From NCBI RefSeq assembly GCF_042680805.1, contig NZ_JBHUEM010000020.1:248001-312000 (forward strand): a stretch of 64,000 nt of DNA. Direction: 5' to 3'. This stretch comes from Bacillus_CJ salitolerans (lineage in GTDB: Bacteria; Bacillota; Bacilli; Bacillales; SA4). A program made the position numbers and the translations under genes. Of the stretch, positions 34,987 through 43,481 are shown one piece after another. The notes beneath the pieces were generated by a model, which made no database searches, had not been told where the DNA came from, and saw only the letters and a program-made list of their open reading frames with translations. The stretch's first letter is position 1; every line of letters starts with the position of its first letter.

Positions 34987-35727
34987 ATGATTGCAAAAAC
35001 AGAGCGAGATATCGTTGCTTTAAAAGAAATCGGAAAAATTGTTGCAACTATTCGAGATGAGTTGGTAAAACAAACAAAGCCTGGCATGACAACAAAAGAG
35101 TTAGATAATCTTGCAGGTGAAATGTTCGAGGAGAATGGAGCTATTTCTGGTCCAAAGGGAGAATATGATTTCCCTGGTTTTACTTGTATTAGTGTAAATG
35201 AAGAGGTTGCTCATGGAATTCCAGGTAATCGTGTTATTCAAGAAGGTGACTTAGTCAATATTGACGTATCTGGTTCAAAAAATGGCTATTTTGCTGATAC
35301 AGGAGTATCATTTGTTGTTGGAGAAGGTGAAGATATACGACATAAAATATGTGATGTCGTGAAAGAGGCGTTTGAAGCAGGTCTGAAAATGGCTAAACCC
35401 GGATCAAAGAAGAGCAGAATCGGAAAAGCGGTTTTCCAAACTGCTAGAAAACATGGTCTGACCGTGATTAAGAATCTAACCGGTCATGGTGTTGGGCGTT
35501 CATTACATGAACCGCCAAATCATATTTATAATTTTAATGAAACATGGGACGATGAGCTATTAAAAGATGGAATGGTTATTGCATTTGAACCGTTTATTTC
35601 AACCCTCGAAGAAGAAGTTTATCAATTAGAGGATGGATGGACATATGTAACGGAGAAAAGCCATGTTGCCCAATATGAACATACCATAATTCTTACAAAA
35701 GAGGGGCCAATAATTATAACAATGTAG
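34987..35727 (+). CDS. map: Methionine aminopeptidase, type I
   Basis: A 246-residue dimetal peptidase that removes the initiator Met from new proteins. Metal ligands are visible: His in EEVAHGIPG near 77, Asp in VNIDVSGSKNGYFADTG near 94 and 105, His in GHGVGRSLHEPP near 168, Glu in AFEPF near 201, and Glu in the EHTIIL end near 233. Bacillus usually has a ribosomal-operon copy (map) and a second copy (mapB/yflG). This isolated gene with its slightly different opening is more likely the second. GGTGGTGGATTGTAA precedes ATG 34987. Confidence 0.94.
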   Translation: MIAKTERDIVALKEIGKIVATIRDELVKQTKPGMTTKELDNLAGEMFEENGAISGPKGEYDFPGFTCISVNEEVAHGIPGNRVIQEGDLVNIDVSGSKNGYFADTGVSFVVGEGEDIRHKICDVVKEAFEAGLKMAKPGSKKSRIGKAVFQTARKHGLTVIKNLTGHGVGRSLHEPPNHIYNFNETWDDELLKDGMVIAFEPFISTLEEEVYQLEDGWTYVTEKSHVAQYEHTIILTKEGPIIITM

Positions 35728-35750
35728 AAGAGCATAAGCTCTTCTTTTTT
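35727..35750 (+). terminator. Terminator directly at stop codon of map
   Basis: GAAGAGC (its G is the last base of TAG) pairs with GCTCTTC around ATAA, then TTTTTT. Confidence 0.85.
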
Positions 35751-35791
35751 ATAAGTTAAGAAAGCTGTTAAATTTATACCATCTTACTCCT

Positions 35792-35960
35792 AAATCCAGC
35801 TCCTGCGCCCAGCCAAGATGAAATGGCGACGATTTTTGCCATGTTCATCCTACTCGAGGTCAAATAACCTGACATGAATAAAGGGGAAAACCACCTTATT
35901 TCCATGTCAGAACATACGCTCTAGCTTAGGGTAAACGGGGCGCATGCGCCTTTTGTTCTT
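35792..35960. repeat. Dispersed structured repeat, copy C
   Basis: Same block order as copy B. Hairpin one is GATGAAATGG...CCATGTTCATC. Hairpin two is TGACATGAATAAAGG...CCTTATTTCCATGTCA. The ending is GGGGCGCATGCGCC then TTTTG. Relative to copy B, several stem-two pairs differ on both sides and still match, which argues for a selected RNA or DNA structure. It lies after the map terminator. Confidence 0.75.
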
Positions 35961-36025
35961 GCAGTGATGAATTTTCAAGTCTGTTATACAATAGAAAGTA
36001 GTAAACTCCAATTGGCAGACAACAC

Positions 36026-36108
36026 TCCTCCTTAAGATAAAGTCAACATACAAAGACAGATCATATTAATGAAAAATCGGGCAAAAATAACAATTATACG
36101 AAGGAGGA
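36026..36108 (+). promoter_or_regulatory. Possible SD-sequestering leader of the 48-aa gene
   Basis: TCCTCCTT (36026-36033) is fully complementary to the ribosome binding site AAGGAGGA (36101-36108). Folding the leader would hide the site. A further ACTCCTCC lies near the end of the gene (36236-36243). This is inference from complementarity only. Confidence 0.35.
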
Positions 36109-36115
36109 ATGATTA

Positions 36116-36262
36116 ATGAAAGAGCATGAAAAAGCCATTACAAATGACTACGAAATAAGTCCTACGGGTTACGGACTAGTTTCAACAGATGATGAAACGA
36201 CAACTATACTGAAGAATCGCGAAGAAGACAAAAAAACTCCTCCAACTTGCGGGGGTCTATAA
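36116..36262 (+). CDS. Small peptide gene (48 aa) ending PPTCGGL
   Basis: A very strong AAGGAGGA box (36101-36108) precedes ATG 36116. The 48-residue product opens MKEHEKAITNDYEISPTGYG, is polar and charged throughout, has no signal peptide or helix, and ends KKTPPTCGGL with a single Cys. A clean terminator follows 10 bases after the stop, so it is a monocistronic unit. I do not recognise it. The single Cys near a Gly-rich C-terminus resembles modified-peptide precursors or small Cys-tail proteins, but no modification genes are adjacent. Real expression is likely from the signals; the function is unknown. Confidence 0.6.
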   Translation: MKEHEKAITNDYEISPTGYGLVSTDDETTTILKNREEDKKTPPTCGGL

Positions 36263-36272
36263 AGAATTTATT

Positions 36273-36297
36273 AGTTGCCAATAAGGCAACTTTTTTA
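36273..36297 (+). terminator. Terminator of the 48-aa gene
   Basis: AGTTGCC (36273-36279) pairs with GGCAACT (36285-36291), then T-run. Confidence 0.88.
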
Positions 36298-36436
36298 TTG
36301 GACCGAGTAAAAGGTTTTTTCAAACATGTAGCGAAGTATAATCATTAAAGAAGCGTCTACGAGAGAAGGATTAGACCTTCTTTAAAAGTAGACTTGTTAT
36401 TTGTCTAAAATCTCAATCTTAGGGAGGAATAGTAAG

Positions 36437-36868
36437 GTGAATAGAATTAACTTAATTACACTGGGCGTGCGAGATTTAAATAAGTCTTTAACATTTTACA
36501 AAGATGGCCTTGGATTTAAAACGACAGTAAGTGAAGATAACCCAGGTATTGTATTTTTCCAAAATGCTGGAACAAAATTAGCACTATATCCATTAAACGA
36601 GTTAGCTAGAGATATCAATGAAAACAATCCGCCTACTGGCAATGGATTTTCTGGGATAACATTAGCGTATAATACTAAATCCAAGGGGGAGGTAGATCAA
36701 GTCATAAACCAAGCCATTGATGCCGGTGGTACACTTTTAAAATCACCAGCCCTTGTATTTTGGGGAGGTTATAGCGGTTATTTTGCAGATCCAGATGGCT
36801 ATATTTGGGAGGTTGCATACGGTGAAAATTGGGAGTTTGATAACAACGATATGTTAATTATAAACTAA
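36437..36868 (+). CDS. VOC family (glyoxalase-like) protein
   Basis: A protein of about 143 residues with the paired beta-alpha-beta-beta-beta fold of vicinal-oxygen-chelate proteins. The first module opens INLITLGVRDLNKSLTFYKDGLGF. The second contains GGYSGYFADPDGYIWEVAYGENW, the usual closing metal-binding strand with Glu. Relatives include glyoxalase I, fosfomycin-resistance proteins and dioxygenases; the specific reaction is not evident. The frame opens earlier, but AGGGAGG (36421-36427) fits GTG 36437. Confidence 0.85.
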   Translation: MNRINLITLGVRDLNKSLTFYKDGLGFKTTVSEDNPGIVFFQNAGTKLALYPLNELARDINENNPPTGNGFSGITLAYNTKSKGEVDQVINQAIDAGGTLLKSPALVFWGGYSGYFADPDGYIWEVAYGENWEFDNNDMLIIN

Positions 36869-36959
36869 CCAGGCATTTCGTTTAATATTTTTTAAACAAT
36901 TAAACGTTAAAAAATTCACGTACATAAATTAAACAAAACCAATTAATCAACTTTTTATG

Positions 36960-36990
36960 GAAAGGTCATATACTTTGACCTTTCTTTTTT
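36960..36990 (+). terminator. Terminator after VOC gene
   Basis: GAAAGGTCA (36960-36968) pairs with TGACCTTTC (36976-36984), then six T. Confidence 0.88.
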
Positions 36991-37115
36991 GTTACTAAGG
37001 TAAGTAACAAATTAACTGGGCTCACATATAATGTTTAAGCAAACTTCAACTATAGAATTATTAGTATTAAATATGCTAAATAGGGATGTAAACATAGGTA
37101 GAAGGAGGAAAAATC

Positions 37116-37937
37116 ATGATGGCTGAGAATCTGTTGCTGGCATTTGGATTAACACTAATGGCAGGACTTGCAACAGGTATCGGAAGTATTCTTGCTTTTT
37201 TTACATCGACTACTAACACCAAGTTCTTATCGTTATCTCTAGGTTTTTCAGCAGGCGTTATGATCTATGTTTCAATGATTGAGATTTTTGTAAAAGCTAA
37301 AGATGCATTGGTTGGCGAACTGGGTATTGAACTAGGCAATTGGTTAACAGTAGCTGGATTCTTTGGGGGAATGCTCTTAATTGCAATGATAGATAAGTTT
37401 ATTCCAAAACAAACGAATCCACATGAGCTAAAGAAAGTAGAAGATATGAATCGTCCAAAGGGAGATCAAGCTGATTTGAAAAATTCCAATCTACTAAAAA
37501 TGGGGACATTTACAGCCCTTGCTATCGCCATTCATAACTTCCCGGAAGGAATCGCTACCTTTACTTCAGCTCTACAAGATCCTGCTCTTGGAATTGCGAT
37601 TGCATTTGCCATCGCCATTCATAACATCCCTGAAGGTATTGCCGTTGCTGTTCCAGTGTATTTTGCTACAGGTAAAAGGAAAAAGGCATTTAAATTATCA
37701 TTCTTATCAGGGTTATCAGAACCGATAGGAGCCGTTATTGCTTATTTACTTTTAATGCCTTATTTAAACAATATTATGTTTGGTCTTATATTTGCTGCCG
37801 TAGCAGGGATTATGGTGTTTATTTCATTAGATGAATTATTACCCGCAGCAAAGAAATATGATGAAGCTCATTTGTCTATCTATGGGCTAATAGGTGGGAT
37901 GGCCATAATGGCATTGAGCTTACTAATGTTTGTTTAA
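37116..37937 (+). CDS. zupT: ZIP family metal transporter ZupT
   Basis: A 273-residue inner-membrane importer of Zn(II) and other divalent metals. Eight helices are expected, and a hydrophilic loop separates helices 3 and 4 (KQTNPHELKKVEDMNRPKGD). The metal-path signatures HNFPEGIATF near residue 143 and HNIPEGIAVAVP near 172 are diagnostic of ZIP/ZupT. GAAGGAGGAAAAATC precedes the paired ATG codons at 37116. The gene is monocistronic with a terminator on each side. No Zur-type box was identified by eye. Confidence 0.93.
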   Translation: MMAENLLLAFGLTLMAGLATGIGSILAFFTSTTNTKFLSLSLGFSAGVMIYVSMIEIFVKAKDALVGELGIELGNWLTVAGFFGGMLLIAMIDKFIPKQTNPHELKKVEDMNRPKGDQADLKNSNLLKMGTFTALAIAIHNFPEGIATFTSALQDPALGIAIAFAIAIHNIPEGIAVAVPVYFATGKRKKAFKLSFLSGLSEPIGAVIAYLLLMPYLNNIMFGLIFAAVAGIMVFISLDELLPAAKKYDEAHLSIYGLIGGMAIMALSLLMFV

Positions 37938-37944
37938 CTTACCA

Positions 37945-37968
37945 GCCAACAGTCATGTTGGCTTTTTA
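37945..37968 (+). terminator. Terminator after zupT
   Basis: AGCCAAC (37945-37951) pairs with GTTGGCT (37958-37964), then T-run. Confidence 0.85.
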
Positions 37969-38108
37969 CAATTATGATAATAATAGTCGACATGTGTTAT
38001 GGGTAAAATGTTATAATCTATTGTATTAACTTATTTTACTTAATTTATAGGTTACTACTTATTATGCACCCGAGTCAGGATTAATAAAAAAGGAGTGATT
38101 GTCTCTTC

Positions 38109-38804
38109 ATGAGATTAGTTAAATCCATTCCAAATATGTTTACACTTGGAAATCTTTATTGTGGATTCTTATCTATAGGTTTTGCTGCATATGGCCAATA
38201 CAATAATGCAGCAATTTTAATATTAATTGGGATGATGCTCGATAGTATGGATGGTCGATTAGCGAGAATGCTAAAAGCAGATAGTTCACTTGGAAAGGAA
38301 CTAGATTCTCTTGCTGATATTGTTACATTCGGTGTTGCCCCATCGTTTTTAGTATATTATACATACTTCAATCAATTTGGTTTATTAGGCTTTGTTGTTG
38401 CTGGGCTTTTTCCATTATTTGGGGCATATCGCTTAGCTCGCTTTAATATAAGTTCCGACAAAACTTCGTTAAGTTATTTTATCGGGGTTCCCATTACCGC
38501 TGCAGGGGGAATTTTAGCCTTACTGACCATATTTGGCGACTACATACCAGATATTATTACAACCGTTGTTTTTACAGCACTTAGCTTTCTAATGGTTAGT
38601 AGAATAAGAATCCCGAGTCTTAAAGATATACCGCTTCCAAAATACGGAACAATCATAACCTTATTTTTAGGTTCTTTATTATTTGTTATATATAAAGGTA
38701 CTTATCAGCATTTTCCATATTTGATTTATATTGCCACTCCATTATATATAGCATTTTTAGCCTATCGATTCATCAAATGGAAAGGCAAAAGGGAAACAGA
38801 GTAA
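38109..38804 (+). CDS. pssA: CDP-diacylglycerol--serine O-phosphatidyltransferase
   Basis: A 231-residue integral membrane enzyme that makes phosphatidylserine from CDP-diacylglycerol and serine, the first step to phosphatidylethanolamine. The CDP-alcohol phosphotransferase motif D-G-x2-A-R-x8-G-x3-D-x3-D is seen near residues 50-75 (SMDGRLARMLKADSSLGKELDSLAD). The opening IPNMFTLGNLYCGF is typical of type II PssA. AAAAAGGAGTGATTG precedes ATG 38109. In B. subtilis pssA is followed by ybfM and psd; here psd is not adjacent. Confidence 0.95.
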   Translation: MRLVKSIPNMFTLGNLYCGFLSIGFAAYGQYNNAAILILIGMMLDSMDGRLARMLKADSSLGKELDSLADIVTFGVAPSFLVYYTYFNQFGLLGFVVAGLFPLFGAYRLARFNISSDKTSLSYFIGVPITAAGGILALLTIFGDYIPDIITTVVFTALSFLMVSRIRIPSLKDIPLPKYGTIITLFLGSLLFVIYKGTYQHFPYLIYIATPLYIAFLAYRFIKWKGKRETE

Positions 38805-38832
38805 TCCCTACTAATTAAAGATTTTTTCATAT

Positions 38833-38855
38833 GACCGTTTGATACGGTCTTTTTT
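38833..38855 (+). terminator. Terminator after pssA
   Basis: GACCGT (38833-38838) pairs with ACGGTC (38844-38849), then six T. Confidence 0.85.
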
Positions 38856-38942
38856 CTGTTATTATACGACAGTGTTTATGTACAGCCTAGCAAAACGCTG
38901 TTATAATTTGGGAAAGGTATGAGGTAAACAGGAGGGAGTACC

Positions 38943-39356
38943 GTGAATAAGGCTTTAATTGGGATAACTACAATCATTCTCATGATTTTACTGAGCTTTA
39001 CAAAGTCATTATATGTTGAATGGAACGAGCTTATTATTGTCATCATTTCTATCACTATTGGATCGTTATCCTATCACTACTCAACTCATAAACTTGAATC
39101 TTCTCATTTACTTGGTATATCTGCTGTAAGTGGATTCTTCTTTTGTGTATTACTAGGGATAATTGATATTACCATAGATCACTTTCTTTACTTTTTGCCA
39201 AGTGGAAATGAGGATGGCGATCCACTATCACTACGCTTTAAAATTGAAGAATATAATGATGATTTATTTATAGAAAGTTTAATAAGCTTCCTTTGCGTAC
39301 CCATTCTGTCGTTTATTGCATCAAAGACAATCTCTTTCTTTACAAAGAATAATTAG
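38943..39356 (+). CDS. Four-helix membrane protein, unknown
   Basis: A 137-residue protein from GTG 38943 behind AGGAGGGAGTACC. Four helices are likely (about residues 5-20, 29-45, 56-78 and 112-133). A polar loop with acidic residues (PSGNEDGDPLSLRFKIEEYNDD) lies between helices 3 and 4. There is no motif I recognise. It lies 74 bases before the M20 peptidase gene and may share its transcript. Confidence 0.65.
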   Translation: MNKALIGITTIILMILLSFTKSLYVEWNELIIVIISITIGSLSYHYSTHKLESSHLLGISAVSGFFFCVLLGIIDITIDHFLYFLPSGNEDGDPLSLRFKIEEYNDDLFIESLISFLCVPILSFIASKTISFFTKNN

Positions 39357-39429
39357 TGCTTTTGGCAAAACATGAACTTTGATAAAATCAGACTATTAAC
39401 ATTTTTTATCGTGGAAAGAAGGAAAGTGG

Positions 39430-40581
39430 ATGATGGAGTCGTTTTTAAAGAAACACCAGCCCGAGATGCTAAAAATGATTGAAAAACTCGTGAATATCGA
39501 TAGTGGTTCGTACTATAAACAAGGAGTAGATCAGATCGGACAAATCCTTAAAGATTCCTATGAACAGCTTGGTTATCAAGTGAAAGTGGATAATCAGAAT
39601 AAACTTGGAAACCATCTTATTATACAATATGCAGAAGCAAAAGAACCTCAAATCTTGGTCCTTGCTCATATGGATACTGTATTCCCGGAAGGAACAGCTA
39701 AAGAACGGTCATTTCGGATAGAAGGAAACCGGGCATATGGACCTGGTGTTATTGACATGAAGTCTAGTTTAGTGACTCTCTTATTTGCAATAAAAGCATT
39801 GCAACATAATGGTGACCAAAGCTTCAAGAATGTAAAAATCATGATCAATAGTGATGAAGAAATTGGTTCCCTTACATCACGGAAACTTATTGAAAGAGAA
39901 GCGGTTAGTACACAATACGCATTAGTAATGGAACCTGCTAGGAAAGATGGTTCTTTAGTATCATCAAGAAGAGGTAAAGGTAATTATACAATAATTGTAG
40001 AAGGAAAGGCTGCCCATTCCGGAATCGAACCTGAAAAAGGTAGAAGTGCGATTGAAGAATTAGCTCACAAAATTATACAATTACACGAGCTTACGGACCA
40101 CGACAAAGGTATAAGCGTCAATGTCGGTTTAATTGAAGGTGGATCAAGTGCTAATACGGTATCTGATCATGCTGAAGCACAAATAGATGTCCGAATTTCT
40201 GAAATGGAGCAAGCTGAAATTATCGAAGAAAAACTTGAGGAAATTTGTTCAACAACAGATGTATCTGGTACAAGGGTATCCCTTGAAGGAGAAATAAACC
40301 GTCCACCTATGGAGAAAAACAAGAAGACTAATGCCTTACTGCGTATCATTCAAGATGTAGGAGATGAAATTGGCGTAGAGATTGAAGATACCGCGACTGG
40401 TGGAGGATCTGATGCGTCATTTACATCAGCTCTAGGAATTGCGACAATTGATGGACTTGGTCCGGTTGGTGGTAATGCACATAGCGACAAGGAATACTTA
40501 GAAATCCCATCTTTAACCGAACGTTCCTTGTTATTAGCAACGATAATAAGTCGATTAACATATATGAATGATAATATGTAG
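39430..40581 (+). CDS. M20 family metallopeptidase (CPG2-like)
   Basis: A 383-residue dizinc peptidase. Zinc ligands are in VLAHMDTVFPEG near residue 78, GPGVIDMKSS near 108, and NSDEEIGSL near 140, where the first Glu is the catalytic base. Later ligands are in MEPARKDGS and in the closing NAHSDKEYLEIPSL. The lid domain is the GKAAHSGIEPEKGRSAIEEL region. It is closest to carboxypeptidase-G2-type M20A enzymes, which release C-terminal Glu or act on aminoacyl amides. AGAAGGAAAGTGG precedes ATG 39430 and 39433. The substrate is not certain. Confidence 0.88.
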   Translation: MMESFLKKHQPEMLKMIEKLVNIDSGSYYKQGVDQIGQILKDSYEQLGYQVKVDNQNKLGNHLIIQYAEAKEPQILVLAHMDTVFPEGTAKERSFRIEGNRAYGPGVIDMKSSLVTLLFAIKALQHNGDQSFKNVKIMINSDEEIGSLTSRKLIEREAVSTQYALVMEPARKDGSLVSSRRGKGNYTIIVEGKAAHSGIEPEKGRSAIEELAHKIIQLHELTDHDKGISVNVGLIEGGSSANTVSDHAEAQIDVRISEMEQAEIIEEKLEEICSTTDVSGTRVSLEGEINRPPMEKNKKTNALLRIIQDVGDEIGVEIEDTATGGGSDASFTSALGIATIDGLGPVGGNAHSDKEYLEIPSLTERSLLLATIISRLTYMNDNM

Positions 40582-40670
40582 TGGTATGTAGTCATCAAAC
40601 ACTACATTTCATACGCTTAAAACATGAAAAGGGGCTGTCCCATAAGTTCCTAAAGAAATTGTCCTTTCTT

Positions 40671-40695
40671 GAATGTGAGTTAATCACTCACATTC
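40671..40695. repeat. Hairpin next to a possible insertion-sequence end
   Basis: GAATGTGAGT pairs perfectly with ACTCACATTC around TAATC. Just before it, GGGGCTGTCCCATAAG (40631-40646) resembles the inverted-repeat ends of IS1182/IS4-type elements. No transposase remains nearby. Confidence 0.45.
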
Positions 40696-40739
40696 TACTA
40701 GATAGGATGATTTTTTTGTGCTTTTTAATAGTTGGCTAG

Positions 40740-40940
40740 GTTAAGCTCAATCTCAAGCTGTTGATAGAAGCGGAAGAAGCGAAGAATTCTGCTAGAGTAG
40801 AGGGCAGGGAGAGAACCCGCAGGTTTGTAGCACCAAAAAAGCTCCACGTACCACTCGCAGATCGAAGTGATTGAAGAGCAAATCAACAGACAGAGTTAAA
40901 CACAGTAAGACAAATCTTTGAGGGACACTCAAAGATTTAG
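40740..40940 (+). pseudogene. Unidentified coding remnant with in-frame TGA
   Basis: A 66-codon stretch reads LNLKLLIEAEEAKNSARVEG and then RTRRFVAPKKLHVPLADRSD, with TGA at 40872-40874, and ends at TAG 40938. It has no start or ribosome binding site. Composition is basic and protein-like, but I do not know the family. It may be part of an IS lying between 40630 and the Tn3 insertion. Confidence 0.3.
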
Positions 40941-40998
40941 CTACCTGTATTTTATACAGTCCTTTATCACTTTTAGACTAAACAAATTTGCTCATTTA

Positions 40999-41036
40999 GG
41001 GGTAGCGTCAGGAAAATGCGGATTTACAACGATAAG
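40999..41036 (+). repeat. Left terminal inverted repeat of Tn3-family element
   Basis: Opens GGGGTAGCGTCAGG and ends GATAAG. The first 19 bases match the right end at 18 positions. It is preceded by target duplication ATTTA (40994-40998). Confidence 0.88.
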
Positions 41037-41050
41037 GAAATTCCAAATTA

Positions 41051-41096
41051 AAAAGCCCAACTTCTCTGCAAAACAAAATAGAGAAAGTGAGCTTTT
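41051..41096 (-). terminator. Terminator of leftward passenger gene
   Basis: A long imperfect hairpin has outer arms AAAAGC/GCTTTT and inner arms TTCTCT/AGAGAA. Read leftward it ends in TTTTTAATTT. It lies inside the transposon. Confidence 0.65.
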
Positions 41097-41155
41097 CAGT
41101 TACTTCATTATTTTTTATTTGAACTAATATAAAACTGCTAAGTTGATTTTTTAGC

Positions 41156-41788
41156 TCAGCTATTTATTGAATTCATTAACTGGAAGAAGTATTCAGGTTT
41201 ATGAGTCTTATTTAGGTTATACCATGAATGTAATGTATCTGGTGCAAATACATCTAATTTTTTCAGTACTTCCATCGCAAATTCCAGAGGAGCTATTCCT
41301 GATGCAGTAACTAAATTCGCATCAGATACCGCAGATCCCACCTCATAGAACTTTTCTCCTTTATAGTTAGGACATACCATTTTAGTGTATTCTAAATTAT
41401 TACTGGTATGCTTTCTAGTATCTAAGTATCCCATATTCGCAAGGGCCTCATTTGCACCACAAATTGCAGCAACAATAGTGCCAAGCTTTAAAGCTTGGCC
41501 AATTCTTTCCAAGATAGGTTGATGAATTTCTTCATTCCAAGTAGTCCCTCCTGGTAAAATTAAAAGATCTTTACTCTCAAGAGTACATTCATCAAGGGAA
41601 ATATCTGGTTTTATGCTCAGTCCTCCCATAGTAGTAATCATTTCTTTATTAGCTCCTACTGTAATTACTTTTAAAGGTACTAAATCTTTTTTGAAATATC
41701 TTCCTGAGTTTAGTTCAGCAATTAAATATCCATATTCCCAGTCCGACATTGTATTAAATACATATAGAAAAACTTTTTTTGTTTGCAT
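41156..41788 (-). CDS. DJ-1/PfpI family protein
   Basis: A class I glutamine-amidotransferase-like protein of about 210 residues. The opening KKVFLYVFNTMSDWEYGYLIAEL, the DLLILPGG motif near residue 78 and the nucleophile elbow AAICGANEAL near 108 (Cys) define the DJ-1/PfpI family; the closing part contains VTASGIAPLEFAMEVL. Relatives act as stress-protective glyoxalase/deglycase-like proteins or transcription co-factors. GGAGTGTTATTGG fits ATG 41788 (frame opens five codons earlier). It lies within the Tn3-family element, directly behind a WYL regulator gene in the same direction, which probably controls it. Confidence 0.88.
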   Translation of the reverse strand: MQTKKVFLYVFNTMSDWEYGYLIAELNSGRYFKKDLVPLKVITVGANKEMITTMGGLSIKPDISLDECTLESKDLLILPGGTTWNEEIHQPILERIGQALKLGTIVAAICGANEALANMGYLDTRKHTSNNLEYTKMVCPNYKGEKFYEVGSAVSDANLVTASGIAPLEFAMEVLKKLDVFAPDTLHSWYNLNKTHKPEYFFQLMNSINS

Positions 41789-41830
41789 CCAATAACACTC
41801 CAATCACAATTGATATAGCTATTATAATAT

Positions 41831-41861
41831 AACTTCCCTGACAGTTAACGTCAGGGAAGTT
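41831..41861. repeat. Perfect 11-bp inverted repeat between WYL and PfpI genes
   Basis: AACTTCCCTGA (41831-41841) pairs with TCAGGGAAGTT (41851-41861). The T-run is weak in both directions, so it may be a terminator/attenuator or a binding site for the WYL regulator before the PfpI-like gene. Confidence 0.6.
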
Positions 41862-41862
41862 A

Positions 41863-42825
41863 TCATACTTGATGAAATTTTATTAATTCCGACAGAATTT
41901 CAATAAGTCTTTTCTTAAGACTTATTGGCTCAATAACTTTAATAGATTTATTGTACGGTAAAAGTAAATAAGGTACATATGTATGTATCATATCTTTTTC
42001 AAGAAGAAAAACTGCTTGATTTGAAGTCCGTTCTTGTAAATAATGTCCTAAAAACCAATGTTGGCAAATATCAGCCAATACACTTTTATCCCCATTAATA
42101 ACCAAAGAAATAATCCCTTCCTTATCTTCTATAGTTGGAAGAAGATTTTTTATAAAAAAGTCACGTGCTGAAAAATTTTCTGGCCGGTTAAACTTATTTT
42201 CGGTTAGCATTAGACTTTCAATTCGATCTACTCTAAAACTACGGATATCATTCCTAAGATGACAAAATCCAATCACATACCACTTATTATTCCAATAGAT
42301 AATTCTGTACGGATCGACCAATCTATAATTTAATTGCTTTTCGCCACTTTTATGGTAAAGAATTTTTACTGAGTACCCGTCAGCTAAGGCCTGCTCCAAC
42401 TCCTTCAAAAAAGATTCCATAGAGAGAGAACTTAATCGACTTATTACTTCAAGACTAGATAAATGTTGGTTTATCTTTGTTTCCTGCTCTTGATTTGAGT
42501 ATTTACTTAGTTTTGAAATGGCTCTATTTAGTGCTTCACCTCCATAATATCCGGCTTCTTTTGCAAAAACAGCAGCGTGAAATAGTGAAGTTTGCTCCTC
42601 AAAATCAAAAAAAAGAGGAGCCTCAATAAAATTGTTCAATAAAGTGTAACCACCGTTATGTCCTGGTTCTGAAATTATAGGTACACCACTTGTTGAAATT
42701 GTATCAATATAACGATACACAGTCCTTATATTAATTTCTAACTTTTCCGAAATTTGTTTTGCAGTAATTTTTTCACCTGAACGAAGCATCCATAGAATTG
42801 CTAACATATTGTCAATTTTAGGCAT
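41863..42825 (-). CDS. YafY-type HTH-WYL transcriptional regulator
   Basis: A 320-residue DNA-binding regulator. The N-terminal HTH (about residues 1-55) reads MLAILWMLRSGEKITAKQISEKLEINIRTVYRYIDTI. The middle WYL domain (about 140-215) contains VDPYRIIYWNNKWYVIGFCHLR and FRVDRIESL. A C-terminal WCX-like domain with FLGHYLQE and YLLLPYNKSI follows. WYL proteins sense small ligands or nucleic acids. It lies 30-60 bases upstream of the PfpI-like gene on the same strand and both sit inside the Tn3-family element, so the pair is a regulated passenger module. The ATG 42825 has AGAGGTGGAATTATATGCC-like spacing upstream. Confidence 0.9.
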   Translation of the reverse strand: MPKIDNMLAILWMLRSGEKITAKQISEKLEINIRTVYRYIDTISTSGVPIISEPGHNGGYTLLNNFIEAPLFFDFEEQTSLFHAAVFAKEAGYYGGEALNRAISKLSKYSNQEQETKINQHLSSLEVISRLSSLSMESFLKELEQALADGYSVKILYHKSGEKQLNYRLVDPYRIIYWNNKWYVIGFCHLRNDIRSFRVDRIESLMLTENKFNRPENFSARDFFIKNLLPTIEDKEGIISLVINGDKSVLADICQHWFLGHYLQERTSNQAVFLLEKDMIHTYVPYLLLPYNKSIKVIEPISLKKRLIEILSELIKFHQV

Positions 42826-42888
42826 ATAATTCCACCTCTATATGAAATTTATTTTCTATTATACATTTCCGATTTTTGGTATAACTCA

Positions 42889-43464
42889 TCAACTGTTCCT
42901 TTCCGATAGCTTTCTATACAATGAGGCCCTAGACACATTTGTGATTTCACAAATTTGATTTACAGTCATATCTCCCTCTTTATAAAGCTTTACTGCATAA
43001 TTCATTCCTGCATGATTTTTATGGTACTTCTTTAACCGACCTTTAAACTTTCCTTCTTTCTTAGCCAGTTCAATCCCTTCACGCTGCCGCATACGGATAA
43101 GATCACGTTCTAATTGGTTTACACCCGCCATAACTGTAATTAAGAATTGGCTGTAGGGATTATCTTCTGATAAATCTAGCCATGTATCTTTTAAGGATTT
43201 TAATTTTGCATTTTTACTCCGTATGTTATCGATTAGTTCAAATAAATCTTGTGTACTACGAGTAATCCTAGTTAAGTCTGTAACATAAATGATGTCACCT
43301 TCTTGTATATCCTCTAACATTTTTTGAAGTTGCTCACGATCTTTTGTTGCTCCGGAAACTTTTTCTTCAAAAATAATATCCATTCCGATTTCGTTCAGTT
43401 GCTGAAATTGCCTTGAAGGATTCTGGCTAGTTGAACTGACACGTATATAACCAATTTTTCGCAA
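42889..43464 (-). CDS. tnpR: Serine recombinase / Tn3 resolvase TnpR
   Basis: A 191-residue resolvase. The catalytic Ser is in IGYIRVSSTSQNPSRQ near residue 10. Conserved Arg residues lie in YVTDLTRITRSTQDL and LERDLIRMRQREGIELAKKEGKFKGR, and the C-terminal HTH is at about 160-188 (MTVNQICEITNVSRASLYRKL). It resolves transposition cointegrates at res. Start TTG 43464 follows GAGGTGATATT. It is divergent from tnpA with about 130 bases (res region) between. The gene looks intact although the transposase is not. Confidence 0.93.
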   Translation of the reverse strand: MRKIGYIRVSSTSQNPSRQFQQLNEIGMDIIFEEKVSGATKDREQLQKMLEDIQEGDIIYVTDLTRITRSTQDLFELIDNIRSKNAKLKSLKDTWLDLSEDNPYSQFLITVMAGVNQLERDLIRMRQREGIELAKKEGKFKGRLKKYHKNHAGMNYAVKLYKEGDMTVNQICEITNVSRASLYRKLSERNS

Positions 43465-43481
43465 AATATCACCTCATTTTT

